Shown piece after piece: positions 1 to 11,525 of a stretch of 64,000 nt of DNA. The notes beneath the pieces are model-generated. The model worked only from the letters and a program-made list of their open reading frames with translations, was not told the DNA's origin and did no database searches. Numbering within the stretch: the stretch's first letter is position 1; each line of letters opens with the position of its first letter. The position numbers and the translations under genes are program-made. The stretch covers positions 6,207,485 to 6,271,484 of the forward strand of contig NC_049909.1 of NCBI RefSeq assembly GCF_001411555.2. Reading direction: 5' to 3'. The DNA comes from Juglans regia (Eukaryota > Streptophyta > Magnoliopsida > Fagales > Juglandaceae).

Positions 1-460
1 CATCTTGATCATATGTCGTCATGCATTCTTTGTTGAACCTCGTAAGGTACACCTTCACACTTTCATCCTCATGTTGCTTCACGGTAGGGAGATATGCGGC
101 TAGTCGCCTTCTTCATATTCCAATCATAAACTGGGTCAAGAGTTGTCTGCCTAATTCTTCAAAGATGTCGATGGAGCTTGGCTACAAAGCCTCGAACCAT
201 CCTCTAGCTACCCCTTTAAGGGTTAGTGGGAAGGCTCGACATGCAATTTCTCCTAGAAAACCATTCAACATCATTTAGGCCTTGAACATTTCTAGATGTT
301 CAACGGGGTCTTTTGATCCATCGTCTAGTTCAATCTGCGAAACTCTAAACTTATGGGGAAGCAAGACCGTCATGATCACTGCACTATATGCCAAATATGT
401 GCTACTAAGTAGGCTATCCACGCAAGTCACCATACATCTTTCTTTCTTTCTCCTCGCCAC
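1..460 (-). pseudogene. Ty3/gypsy gag fragment (capsid region), antisense, cut by window edge
   Basis: Read on the minus strand, this stretch gives a typical plant Ty3/gypsy Gag (Retrotrans_gag family) with in-frame stops. Recognisable blocks in order are DGSKDPVEHLEMFKA, AFPLTLKGVARGWFEAL, then IFEELGRQLLTQF, then RRRLAAYLPTVKQ and VKVYLTRFNKE. Gag forms the retroelement virus-like particle in the cytoplasm. At least three stops interrupt the frame, after FKA, after WFEAL and before RRRLAAY, so this is a relic. The rest of the element lies to the left, outside the window. The DPVEHLE...RAFPLTLKG...WF pattern is common in Tat/Ogre-type and related plant gypsy elements; the lineage is an inference, the gag identity is not in doubt. 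Confidence 0.85.
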
Positions 461-1030
461 TCGAGGTTACCCACCCTCATTAGCTGAGAATGGTGGTTCT
501 TTATCCATTGAACCATCATGCATACCTTTACGATTGAATGTTTGAGTTCATTATTTTGTTGTGCTCATGTGTAATGTATGTATTTATTTTTATGTAAATA
601 GATAAGGTGTAGCTTATAAGTATATCGATGACGTGGCATTCCAATTTTTTTTCTAAAAGATTTGTAGTAGGATTTTCTTTGGGAATGTAATTTTATTATT
701 AAGCCCATGTAAAGATATGTGTTTCATGTCCATCGATATACTTAAAGGCTACTTTAACATGCTGCAACAAATTACCAATGAGGTTTCAGAAAGAGCCTAT
801 ACACAATGTGTTTAGAGTAATAATTATGGATTTTTCATATTTGATGAATCAATTATATGTGCATGAGTTTTGAGTTTTTTTTAAGACCCCTCTATAAATT
901 TTATTCAAAATTAATTAGATAAGGTATTCTAACTTATATAGTGGGAGATATTACTAGCTTTTCACGAAATTTTTGATTTCACTATGAAGGAAAGAATTTT
1001 ATGGTCTAGTTAGATTTTGGAATAAAATTC
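461..1030. other. Unassigned AT-rich spacer between gag relic and copia element
   Basis: No coding similarity recognised on either strand. The stretch contains an inverted repeat (609-752, listed separately). No LTR or primer-binding site for the copia element downstream could be found here, which is why that element is called 5'-truncated. Confidence 0.4.
609..752. repeat. Short inverted repeat, MITE-like
   Basis: The arms AAGTATATCGATG (618-630) and CATCGATATACTT (731-743) are exact reverse complements. Pairing extends outward with mismatches to about GTAGC/GCTAC at 609 and 752, and inward to about GACGTG/CATGTC, giving terminal repeats of roughly 25 bp around a loop of about 90 bp. No clear target-site duplication was found, so it may be a small MITE or a chance foldback. 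Confidence 0.4.
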
Positions 1031-1071
1031 AATGTGTGCTATTGTCAATCTCGCACAATGAATGTAGTGAT

Positions 1072-1901
1072 AATGGCCACCAAGAACATAGTTGCTAACC
1101 TTACTAAATGAGAGAATTTGGATGAGACCAACTATGACATGTTGCATAGAAAAATCTAATATATGCTCAATGAACAAGAGGTCCTAGAAAATCTGTCCCA
1201 CTTGACAAATGAAATACTTCCCAACATCATCGTGATATGGAAGCCTATCAGGCTTGGGCAAAGAAGAATCGGTGCGCATGCTTTACCATGTTTAGCAGGA
1301 TTCACAATGATCTTATTGGGGAGTTTGAGAACTGCCCAACTGCTTAAGATATAGCCAGCTAAAAGCCTATGGGGGCACATCAGCTATTACACTCCCTGCT
1401 CTCACTTTGATGTTTGAACAGAATGTTATGGACCCTAAATATACAATGACTGAGCATTTGAGGTTGATGTCTACCATGATTCATGATCTAAAGGTTGCTG
1501 GCAATAATCTCACTGATAAACAACAAGTTACCATTTATGATATGATTTTTGCTTGAGTCAACATGGGGGCAAATGAAGCTGGTTTTGACACACAGTGAGA
1601 ATATTACGAATTTTGTTGATTTATCTCTCCATTTAAAGCTATAGGTGGAGCTCATAGATGCACATTGTAATACTCTTCTTGTTGTCCAAGCTGGGAAGCA
1701 TAAGGTATTCAGGCCTAAGCGCAAGCAACATGGGAGATCTACTGGAGCAGTAAATAGTCTTGGGCAAAGGGATCGAAAGATAGCAAAATGCCAAAGAGGC
1801 AAGCGTGTTGGGAAGGAAAGGTCCAAATTGAAGTGCTATAACTGTAGAAATATGAGACACTTTGCTCGTGAGTGCACTGAGACAAAAAAAAGTATTCGTT
1901 A
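1072..1901 (+). pseudogene. copia Gag relic with zinc knuckle
   Basis: The degenerate Gag begins near ATGGCCACCAAG (1072) and is read through several frame changes. Recognisable blocks include MLNEQEVLENLS, an AYQAWAKKN-type block, a HNDLIGEFENCPTA-type block, TEHLRLMSTMIHDLK, and a basic tail ending in the knuckle CYNCRNMRHFAREC (about 1834-1876). The knuckle keeps the CX2CX4HX4C spacing used for RNA binding in the particle. Intact relatives encode one continuous Gag-Pol; here the frame is broken at least at about 1240 and 1340 and by several stops, so no functional product is expected. The knuckle runs directly toward the protease DTGA motif, the normal copia order. Confidence 0.75.
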
Positions 1902-1920
1902 AACACAACTCTCTTAGCAC

Positions 1921-3182
1921 TTATGATTGTAGACACAGGAGCAACCAAACATGTAGCTCAATATCAAGTTGGGTTCATAAATTATAGAAGAATATCAGCT
2001 AGCAAACAATACGTTATATTAGGTAATGAAAATTGAGATTGGAGTTGGCACCTACAAACTCAAGTTGTGTCTAGGCGCTTGTTACTTCTTCATGAAGTGC
2101 TTTATGCATCTGGTATTCAATGTAATCTATTTTTAGATATTTTTATGTTAGAACTTAGTTTTACTTTTCATTTTGATGGCCCTCAGCTGGACTTTTATTT
2201 GAATAGGGTTTTGTATGGACATGGTTTTCTTTCGAATGATTTCTTTATGTTGGATTGAGATAATTCCTCATTTTTTTATGGCTTCAACTAATGATGATGT
2301 TATTTCTAATTCATTGAGACTACATGCTAGATTAGGCCACATAGGAAAAGATTGAATGGCTAGACTAGCTAGAGGGCCTATTGGGGTATCTCGCTAATGT
2401 AAGCCTACATGTGTGTGAGCCTTGTTTAGCTGGAAAAGCCTGTAGGATGCCCTTTGGAAAAGCTCTTAAGGTATTTTATCCTTTAGAGCTAGTCCACTAT
2501 GATATTTGTGGAACAATGAATGTGAAGGCACTCCATGGCGTCTCTTATTTTCTCACATTTATAGAGGACTACTCACGTTTTAATTTTATCTATCTGATCT
2601 CTCATTGCTTTGAAGCATTGGACTGCTTTAAGCGTTTTTTGGTTGAGGTTGAGAATCAGAAAGAAAAGAATTTAACAGTTCTAAGAACTGATCGGGGTCG
2701 AAAGTACTTGTCTAAGAGTCTCAGGGCCTATGTGAGAAAAAGATGAAGGCAATTAACGATTTCTGGCACGCCACAACAAAATGGTGTTGCAAAAAGGCGG
2801 AATAGTATCTTATTAAAAATAGGTCGAGCAATGATGGTGCAAGCCAACCTACCAATATCATTTCGGGGGATGCTCTTCTAGTTGCTGCCTACATTTTGAA
2901 CTGTGTGCCTTCTAAGTCTATTCTTTCAGCCCCATATAAATTATGGAATGACACAAAACTAAATTTGGAACATTTGCGGCCTTGGGGTTCTACAGGTTAT
3001 CTTCATACAACTTCCCATAAATATGGGAAATTTGGCCCTAGAACAAATAACCATATCTTCAAAAGATATTCAGCGAGCTCAAAGGACAATATAATGTATG
3101 GTGAACATCCCAACCGAGGAATGACAGAAATAGAGTCACGTAATGTCAAATTTATTGAGAATGATTTTTCCCAATACTTGTG
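1921..3182 (+). pseudogene. copia protease and integrase relic
   Basis: The protease active site is visible as MIVDTGATKHVA (about 1924-1960). GAG-pre-integrase follows as LRLHARLGHIGKD with the zinc-binding pair CEPCLAGKACR (about 2415). The integrase core keeps the first aspartate in LVHYDICG, the second in LRTDRGRKYLS, and a region ending PQQNGVAKRRNS (about 2770), where the usual VER of the catalytic glutamate reads AKR. The glutamate therefore appears to be lost. The protein would have cut retroelement DNA ends and joined them to the host genome. Stops at about 2256, 2355 and 2743 and frame changes split the region; it is inactive. PSKSILSAPYKLW and the following block mark the integrase C-terminal part. 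Confidence 0.75.
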
Positions 3183-3429
3183 AAGTAAATAAAGATCTTG
3201 AACTTTCTAAGTTACAAGAACTTGAGGGAGTTACACCATCTTTTGGCAAGAGTAGAGAATTATCATATCCTAAAATTGCAAAAGATAGTGGGAGTAACTT
3301 GCCTCCTAGTGGGAGTGTACCACTAGAAAGTGACTCACAAGAGTCTCAATTATGTAGAAGTGAATGTGGAACCATTCCTCGTGGTCATTTTGAGATTGAA
3401 TAGGAATTTTTCATGTGTGCTTTGTATGC

Positions 3430-4991
3430 CTTAATGTGCCTGCTTCTTATAACGAAGCACTAAGTTCGCCTACTTCAGATAAATGGTTGGTTGCTATGAG
3501 AGATAATGGCAAAGAACCAAGTTTGGGAGTTAGTTGATCTTCCATCTGGGCACAAATTTATTGAAAACAAATGTGTTTTAAAAATTAAGCGCCAGGCAAA
3601 TAGAACAATTGACAAATATAAGATCCGACTCATGGTGAAGGGCTATGTCCAAAGAGAGGGTAAAGATGATGAAGAAACATTCTCCCTTATGGTGAGATCT
3701 TGCTTCCATTCACCTCATTCTAGTAATAGTTGCATATCTAGACTTGGAATTTTTCCAAGTGGATGTGAAAACTACATTTATCAATGGAAAACTAGACGAG
3801 GAGATCTAGATGGGTCAGCCTGTTGGTTTTGAGGTTGAGGGACAATAGTGCAAAGTATGTCAGCTGAAACATTCCATTTATGGTCTTAAACAATCGTCTA
3901 GACAATGGTACTTTAGATTTTATGAGACCATCACTTTAATTAGCTTTGAGATGTTAGAAGAAAATCATTCTGAGTATGTCAAACGTATAGGGAAGAGTTT
4001 TCTAATTTTGTCTTTATAAGTATATGACATTTTATTAGCTAGAAATGATATGGAAATAATTGTCACCACAAAATAGTGGTTGTCCTCTACTTCTAAGATG
4101 AAGGACATGGGTGAAGGAAATTTTGTGCTTAGTGTTAAAATCTCAATGAATTGATCTAGGAAGCTTCTTGGTTTGTCTTAAGAAACTTATATTAAGAAAA
4201 TTCTAGAACGATTCCGTATACATAACTCCAAACCCATAGAAACTCTAATTGAGAAGGATTATACATTGAGCCTAGAACATTGCTCTAAGAATGATGAGGA
4301 AAAGAAAGAAAGGATCAAAGTCCCTTATGCAAGTGCAATTGGAAGTCTGATGTACGCTATGTTCTGTACACGACCTAGCATTTGCTTTGCAATTGGATTG
4401 GTTAGTTGCTGTCAAAGTAACCCAATACCTGTTCATTGGCAAGCAGTTAAGAGGACTTTTCGATACCTTCGTGGGGCAACAGACCTCTTTCTTTGTTATC
4501 AAGGTGGATACATGAGACTAAAGGATTATAGTGATGCTGATTAGGCTAGTGATAAAGATGAGTGAAAATCCATGACGGATTACGCATTTATGCTTAATGT
4601 GGGAGCTATTTCTTGGTATACCAAGAAACAATCATGCATTTCTTTGTCCACAATGGAGTTAGAGTATGTTGCTTGTTCAACGCCTATATAAGAGGTTGTT
4701 TGGTTGAAGAGATTTTTTTAGCACCTAGAGATTATGGCTCTTGCAAGTGAAATCGTTAAGATATACAGTGATAGTATGATAGTTTTGGCATATGCCAAAG
4801 ATCCCAAATACCATAGTAGAACCAAACAGATAGATATTCATTTTCACTACATTCGAGATGTTGTTACGCGAGGCGAGGTGATCCTACAGCATATCTCTAC
4901 TAGTAAGATGATAGTTTATCCTCTTACTAAGGCAACTAGTAGAAATGTTTTCCAAACTTATTTTAGGATTTTGGGACTTCATCAGATTTGA
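3430..4991 (+). pseudogene. copia reverse transcriptase and RNase H relic
   Basis: Reverse transcriptase blocks are NQVWELVDLPSGHKFIENKCV, then YKIRLMVKGYVQREG, then CQLKHSIYGLKQSSRQWY (about 3857-3908). Where copia elements have YVDD, this copy reads a stop followed by VYDILLARND, so the catalytic motif is destroyed. RNase H follows: YASAIGSLMYAMFCTRPS (about 4326) and the late block with SDSMIVLAYAKDPKYHSRTKQID. The chain ends at a stop at about 4989. The region would have copied element RNA into DNA in the cytoplasmic particle. Several stops, a frameshift near 3690 and the lost active site make it a clear pseudogene. Confidence 0.8.
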
Positions 4992-6057
4992 TATATGTTG
5001 GATTAAGAATGCCTTATTTGACACTGTTAGTATCTATTGCATCAGTGAGATTATTGTGTTTATCTCATATTATTAATTAATTGATACTATGTGAAAAGTA
5101 CACATTATAAAGATGTCACCAAGCAAAGATCAATCAACTCACATGGATGATCACCTTGACGCTTGAATAGCGAGCAAGATGATACAAATTAATTACTTTG
5201 GTGCTTGAAAAGTGAGCAAGTAAACATCTTAATGCTTTGGGCCCATTCAAGATAAATTTGAAGAATGTCGCCTTAGCTTGGTTACGATGAGACTTACAAG
5301 AGTTATATATGAAGTAGTTACACAGCTTAATGAAGTTTGATTAAAGCAAAATGTGAGATCTTAGGCAGATGCTAGATGAGTGACTGTGCTAAGAAACTCA
5401 AGTTAGAGCACCTTTTGTGGCAACTAGACTAAATTCCTACGGTGTTTGAATGTGACAAATCTAATTGAGTGGGAGCTCTGCCGTAACATACATTTCATAT
5501 TGTATGTGCTATAGACGACCATCTGAGGAAATGATTGGATGGGTCCCTACTCCATCACTATGTAAGCCCTAATGGATCAATAGATGATCTATCCCTAAGC
5601 CCTTAAACCTAGAGCTATTTCATGAGATGAAGACTTGATGTCACTAATTTAACATGTTTTCTTAGGACCATGAATGGTAAGGTCTCGCGGAGCTTGTCTA
5701 GGAAAGTAGTCAAGTCTAATTGAATTGACGTGAGTGTATAGGGAAGATTGTTTCGATTCTTACTTATTATTTTATGTCTCATAGCCCAGGCAATTATGTC
5801 GTTTCGACTAGATATAATCATGAGCACATTATGTATTGTGAAGTCAAGAATTGCTTTAAGTTATACACTCGTGAGGGATTAAGGACACTTAACCAAGTGA
5901 GATCAAATAGTCTACGGTATGGAAGAGATGTTATGAGTAATATACTATGTTAGTAATATGGTGAGTTAATATAGTACCCCTACTATTTGTCTTCTTGTTA
6001 GGTCGTATGCTTCATTTTCTGTATAAAGGATAAGTGATTGAGAGATCAGGAGGAGAT
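4992..6057 (+). other. Non-coding 3' internal region of the copia element
   Basis: No coding similarity seen. The stretch lies between the end of RNase H and the putative polypurine tract AGGAGGAGA (about 6048-6056) just before the 3' LTR, so it is probably the long 3' untranslated part of the element. A host-derived insert cannot be excluded. Confidence 0.45.
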
Positions 6058-6600
6058 TGTTAATGGGCATGGCACCTATTGTGGACAAGTGGGAAATGCT
6101 AGTATTGGGTACCCCATAACCCATGTTGTGTCCTGTCCAAATGGGTGAAAAAGTTATTAATTAACTCCCCACCACTAGGAGTAAATTAATTCTCCACCAC
6201 TACCACTTAACTTTAGGAAAGTTAATCAGCCACTCCATAAAAAAAAAAGTACTTTTTAAATAAGAATTTTACATACGTTAATAAAACAAGAGTGAAAAAA
6301 TAAACGTACAAAAGAAAATCTCTCCTCTCTCTCTCTCTACAATTTGGTAGAGCAACCATCTAGATCTCAATTTTTTAAGAGACTCTAATAGCCTCCAAAG
6401 CGACGTAAATGTGCAATTACAAATAATTTGGCGTGGGTTATAAAATGATCAAATATCCAAACTGTGAGAATTCCGATTTGCTTGAGATAATTCGGACTTT
6501 ATTTAATAGAACCTAAGATATTTCATATAATTTTTATTAATGTTTAATTTTAGGTGTGGAGCCTTCCACCGTGGATCAAGACAATGCAAATATTTCTTAA
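6058..6600 (+). repeat. Probable 3' LTR of the decayed copia element
   Basis: The start TGTTAATGGGCATGG follows a purine-rich tract directly, as a copia 3' LTR should. A CT microsatellite lies at about 6318-6340. With no partner LTR in the window, the right boundary cannot be fixed and 6600 is only a guess. Confidence 0.45.
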
Positions 6601-7090
6601 TTTTCTATTCTTTTATTTATGAAGTGGCATTTTAGTACATTTGGAGATTATAAGCTATTGAGTTTTGAGTAGTATATATAAATTTGGCACGAGTTGTTTG
6701 TAATTCCAAAACTTTAGAACAAACCCAAAAAATCGTATGTTAGAATTATAATAATATTGGCTTATTATAATGCTAGATAATCTGAATCATTTGATCAGAA
6801 TATATAAGATTCCATTCAGAAGCATATTAATTGCATCGTAATATTAATATTGTACCAAAAAATTTAATAATGGTACAGGCAAAATATTGAATGGGAATAG
6901 TTTGTCGAATGTAATGATATTTTGACATATTTATGCCCAATTAGCTAGGCTCCAAGACAGACACTCGCCTTCGAAAGCAACTATTTCAACTGTCCCCATA
7001 AGAGCTAATTAGGGAGCTAGGGACTAGGTGACAATGCATGCATATTGGAAGGACATGATGCTAAAAGTACCGACAAAATCTTTCTCTAGA
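6601..7090. other. Unassigned AT-rich sequence left of solo LTR C
   Basis: No ORF with recognisable similarity, no tandem repeat and no RNA gene noticed. It provides the target site GTTTA (7091-7095) of solo LTR C. Confidence 0.4.
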
Positions 7091-7095
7091 GTTTA

Positions 7096-9287
7096 TGTGG
7101 CGCCCCCAACCCCCATGTAAGAAAACACAAGAATCGAGACGTCGAGATGATGATAACATGGTCACGCATCCCAACGAAAGTATCAAGTGTGTGTACATGC
7201 GACCGTGTACAATAACAACGCAGCGGATAATTAAGTCTACTAAGTACCAGAATTTAAATACAAGTAAACATCAGTAAAAGGATTTAAAAAGTTCTACAGT
7301 CATCCCAAAATAAGGTTTAACACAATAAAATAAGATATCTAAGCCAGTGATCCCAGATCACTCCTCGGGCGGAGCCGTCTCCTCAGGCTCGCCCTCCTCC
7401 TCTGCATCAAAATCTGCGTTACCACAGAATGGTACCACAGGTAAGTATAACCCAAATAATCCTCAGGAATAAAATGTATTTAATGCAACCAACATGTATG
7501 CATATGATGAAATATGCATTTTGCTCAAAACATCATTTTCCCCAAAAATGATAATTTTCCAATACACGCCAAAATCCCCATTTGGCCCAAATAATCCGTA
7601 AAACATTTTCCCAGAAAATGATTTACACAAAATCTAACTCACACTATTTTCCCAGAAAATAGCCAATTAATCCGTTATTACCCTATGCACCATGACCTCC
7701 CCTAGGGACCATCCGCACGTCCTGGCTTCGTAGCGATGCCCAGTTCTGCGCCCAGCGCGTTTGTAGCCAAGCACCCACTACGCAACGAGCGATGCCCAGT
7801 TCTACACCCAGCGCGTAAGTAGCCAAGCATCCTCTAGTCCCCGCCAGCAGAAGGACCACGGAGTCGGCACGAATCTCTCGTCCGATCCCATTGTCGCCCA
7901 GCGATAATCCAGGGGACGTTACTCAGTATATTCCGCTCCCGAGTAACCAGAGGAGCTCCACCGAGATAATGCCCCATCTCGGCTTGGGGTCGTGATACGC
8001 ACGCACCCAAATTCTATTCTCATATGAAAACCCAGTTTTCATAAACACATGAACATGAATGCAATACACGAAAATCCAGTTTTCCTTTACAAACATGATC
8101 ATGCATGATATCATGAAATGTACATGTACCAACACTAATCAACAACCATCAATAACCAACTCAATCAAATCCAACCAAACAACTCCATTCACCAAATCAT
8201 CCGACCCCCGTACTCCTCGGACTCAGTTCGGCAAAACCAATCAACAGTTCAAATACAGTGAAATGTGTTAGTGCAAAAATACATTAAATTCACAAGAATT
8301 CTTTGGAAAATACTTACAGTGCTATATAACAATTTTCGGAGGATCACGAAGCTGCAAGAAGTGGAAAAACAGCAGCATGACAGTGTAAAATACACTGTGG
8401 CCGTGGGTCACAGATACCCACTTTTCAACGAAGACAAACGAAGACCCAAAATTGATAGAGTAGGACCTAGGGAGGTCGGTGAAGCTAGTGGTGGTGAAGG
8501 TTGGCCGTGGGCGGCGGCGCAATGGGAGGTAGAAGACCAAAATATCCAAATCGGAAATGTGGATGGTGGAGCTTCACCGGTGACGGATCGGAGGTGGGGT
8601 TGGGTCTAATGGGTTGCCAAGAGGTCGAGGATGAAGTGGTGTGAAGATGGTGGCCGGAGGTGGCACGACGGCAGCGCGCGAGCACAAAGAACGCCGCGGC
8701 TTCAAGCCGTGCGTGGAGGAGAACGCCGGCGAGTTAGGGGCTGAGATTGATGGGGAAGGATGACCGGTGGGAGGGGAAGCTACTGGGCTGGGCGGTGCAG
8801 GCCACGGCGGCGCGGCGGCAGTGGGTTGGAGGCGAGCGACGGAACGCACGGGAGAGAGGGAGAAGCAGTTCACGCGCAGGAAGAAGGAGAAATAAGGAGG
8901 AAAAAAAAGAAAAGAAAGAAAAGAAAATGAGGAAAAGAAAAATAGGAGAAAAGAAATGAGATCCAATCCTCATAACTTAGATCACAAAAATGATCCAACG
9001 GAAACGATTTCAAAACCACAAGTTAAATAAAATAATTTAAACGAAATGGTAAAGTCAAATTGAAATAATTAAATCTCACAGTAATTAATTAAATATGAAA
9101 AGCAATTTAAATGCACAACAATAAATAAATATTAAGAAAGTACATAAAAAATAATTTTCACCAAATTAAAAATCCTAAAAAATAATCCAATTAAAAATCC
9201 AATAATTTTAAAACAAGAGAATAATTTTTGAATAAAATAAAAATAATCATTCAATAAAAAAAATACATTAAAATACGGAGTGTTACA
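7096..9287 (-). repeat. Solo LTR C, Tekay/Del-like gypsy, 2.19 kb, antisense
   Basis: The ends on the + strand are TGTGGCGCCCCC and CGGAGTGTTACA, flanked by a perfect 5-bp duplication GTTTA (7091-7095 and 9288-9292). No internal retroelement domains lie between, so this is a solo LTR left by LTR-LTR recombination. On the minus strand the LTR starts TGTAACACTCCGTA, the usual Tekay/Del start. The part 8180-9287 matches the same part of solo LTR B (13000-14076), including the 'ACTCCTCGGACTCA' block, the GC-rich block and the GA-rich tract (8890-8955). Proline- and arginine-rich reading frames in the GC-rich block are composition artefacts. Confidence 0.85.
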
Positions 9288-9292
9288 GTTTA

Positions 9293-10433
9293 TCTTTTTT
9301 TTTTATTTAATAATTAAGTAAATATTTTTAAATAATATTATAATTTTTTTTAAAGGGAATTGTTAAATAAGTAGTTTATCTATTCTATGATATTTCTAAA
9401 AAATGTCGAAAGGTGTTTTTGATTATAAAATAAAGAGTTTTGTTATACAATTTTCACCGTACTCTATATTTTATATTTTTTAAAATTTTTTAATTTTTTA
9501 ATATTTTTTTAAAAATAAATTTTAGTTGATTTTTTAAAATTATTTCAAAATTTCTATTCATTATAATTATAATAAATATTTAATAAAAGAAAAAAATAAT
9601 AAAAATTAGGAAAAAATATAAAATATAGAGTATTAAAAGTTTGTAAAAATTTATTTTAAAATAAATACATGGGGAAGTAAATTTTTTATAATTTATTTTT
9701 AAAATATATTAAGCATTTTCGTTATTAGAAGTATTTTTTTTCCCCTAAACAAATATAATTGGAATAAAGAATCTTGCTTGATTGCTTTTCTGACTGTCGA
9801 TCTGATCAACTGAGCTGCATTTATTTCTCCTGCCAAAACTGTATGGCATTGGCCAGAGTAACGACTCATAAATGAAAAAGTAATTAGAATTATGACCGAC
9901 GTATATAACTATAACAATAAATTGAAGAAATAACTTTCTGACAAAATATAGACCTACTTCTTCTACACGTTTATGACTTTCTATTTGTTTGATGAGTAAC
10001 TATCGAAGCAGTAGTCCGAATTATTTTATCGAATAATTTAATTTATTTTTTTATTTTTATTTTTTTATGTATTTTTTAATCATTATAAATATTTTTTTAA
10101 AAAATAAAAAATTTATAACGTTATTAAAAAATATTTTCTTAATCGTTATGTAAAAACAATTATTCAGAACACATTTTAGATTTCAAATTCAGATCCAAAA
10201 CATTTATGTTATTTTATTTTTTTTTTCACAAGACTCAGGGATTTAGGAGGGTCGCGCTTAAAAAAATACTTATGATAAATTATTTTTAACGAGAATACAT
10301 ATTTAACGCGAAAATATAATTTTTTTTTCTTAATAAATAATTATTCTGATCGCCAATAAGTGACGCACGGCCCTCCCCACCAAACTTAGAACCCTTCTAC
10401 AGTCATCCTAGAGTGTAACTATTCTCATATTTA
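9293..10433. other. Very AT-rich spacer
   Basis: Mostly A/T runs with short islands of mixed sequence (about 9770-9880 and 10340-10420). No coding similarity, LTR boundary or RNA gene recognised. Confidence 0.45.
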
Positions 10434-10756
10434 GGGTTAGTTTGAAATTGATTCGATCTAATTTTAAATTGAGTCTAATATTTAAACATTTAACTCTAAA
10501 ATTATTAAACTCATTTCAATTCAAAACTCCTTTTATACGTGAGATTTATAACCTTTTTTAACTCAATACTTTTTTACACGCAAAATCTACAACCGTTTTT
10601 GACTTCCTATAAATATATCTAAATTTATCTTAACATCAAAACACATTTAAACTCATCTTAGATAGGCTCCACAAAACTCACTTCACCATTTCAATTCACT
10701 ATTATTGAAAAACTCAAGTTATCTGAATTCAGTTCAACATCTAAATAACATCTTAA
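10434..10756. repeat. Possible MITE inserted at the end of the LINE fragment
   Basis: The ends look imperfectly inverted: GTTAGTTTGAAATTGA on the left and, as reverse complement, GTTATTTAGATGTTGAA on the right. The interior is rich in ACTCA/TTCAA words, resembling small tree MITEs I know in style only. LINE coding sequence stops exactly where it begins. No convincing target duplication was found. Confidence 0.25.
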
Positions 10757-11442
10757 AGTTTCTTTTCTGACGCTTTACCCCATGTCGTTTCTTCATAAAT
10801 TGAAGTATGATGGGATTATGATCTCAACTAGTTGCAGTAAGTCCTTCCAAATAAATCAGCCCATCTTGATTTAGCTACAATCCCTATCCAATCGCTTCTC
10901 CAACTATTTACTAGAGCCAATTGAAAAGTTTCCATCAGGGATTGATTCCTTAGTCTACCCCCTTATTTTTCTTGCTGAGTTAGGATCTCATTCAAATATC
11001 CTAACACACACCACCCTACATTAGTAGAGCGTCTAAAGGAAGCCAGCATGTCCCAAACCTCTTTCCTTTTACTAGACTCTAGATGGCCATAAAATCCCAT
11101 TAACATCCATCTTAAACCATCATCCTCATAAGTAATCCACATGTTAATGTGCATTTGAGAATAGTTTATAATTTCAACTTCCAATTCTTGTTTCCAAAGT
11201 AGCATTAAACCACCACTTCTACTGATTGAATCCACTACGAAACAAGCATCATATCCCAACTTTTTCTTCAAAAATTGAGTTCTACTAGCTTTTAATTTAG
11301 TTTCCATTAAGAAAGCTAAATTGGGTCTCTTGTTCCTCACCCTCAAGTCAATATCTTCCCCATCTTCTAGAAATCTTTTCTTAATAACTTCTCTAGCTCG
11401 GGTTTCAGATAACATACATGTACCCAAACTCTTCTCTTTCAA
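10757..11442 (-). pseudogene. L1-type LINE ORF2 fragment, APE-like endonuclease
   Basis: On the minus strand an open frame (11442 down to 10963) contains the plant L1 endonuclease signature: RPNLAFLMETKLKA, then CFVVDSISRSGGLMLLWK, then LMGFYGHLE and WCVLGYLNEIL, where active copies read GDFNEIL. After a stop the similarity continues to DHNPIILQF near 10800, the conserved SDHxPI block at the domain end. This endonuclease nicks target DNA to prime reverse transcription. The catalytic GDFN reads GYLN and the frame breaks, so it is dead. The first 30 or so residues do not look like a LINE start, so the copy is 5'-incomplete. LTR A1 begins 3 bp to the right. Confidence 0.8.
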
Positions 11443-11525
11443 TTTGTGACGCCCCCAACCTTTGCTTGGGATGGAACGGAGACTCAGAGCGTCGGGACAT
11501 GTAACACAAAGTTACATGCCCCCGT

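Larger units (their letters stand above)
1031..6600 (+). mobile_element. Decayed, 5'-truncated Ty1/copia retrotransposon
   Basis: Copia domain order is readable on the + strand: gag (1072-1901), aspartic protease (about 1921-2060), GAG-pre-integrase and integrase (about 2310-3180), reverse transcriptase (about 3440-4130) and RNase H (about 4266-4990). About 1.1 kb of non-coding sequence then leads to a purine-rich tract and a TGTTAATGG LTR start at 6058. Integrase before reverse transcriptase defines Ty1/copia. No 5' LTR or primer-binding site was found. Many stops and frame changes show it is old and inactive. Style of gag and protease suggests the Tork/TAR group (inference). The right end is approximate. 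Confidence 0.8.

Noticed and set aside
7430..7460. CACAGGTAAGT donor-like word on the + strand of solo LTR C
   Set aside because: It points against the inferred orientation of the LTR, so it does not belong with the leader-splicing pattern of the other LTRs.
8265..8973. Frames on both strands in LTR C, and similar ones at 13146-13830 in LTR B
   Set aside because: GC- and GA-rich LTR leader sequence; the frames are Pro/Arg/Lys-rich on both strands and are not alignable as proteins between the two copies.
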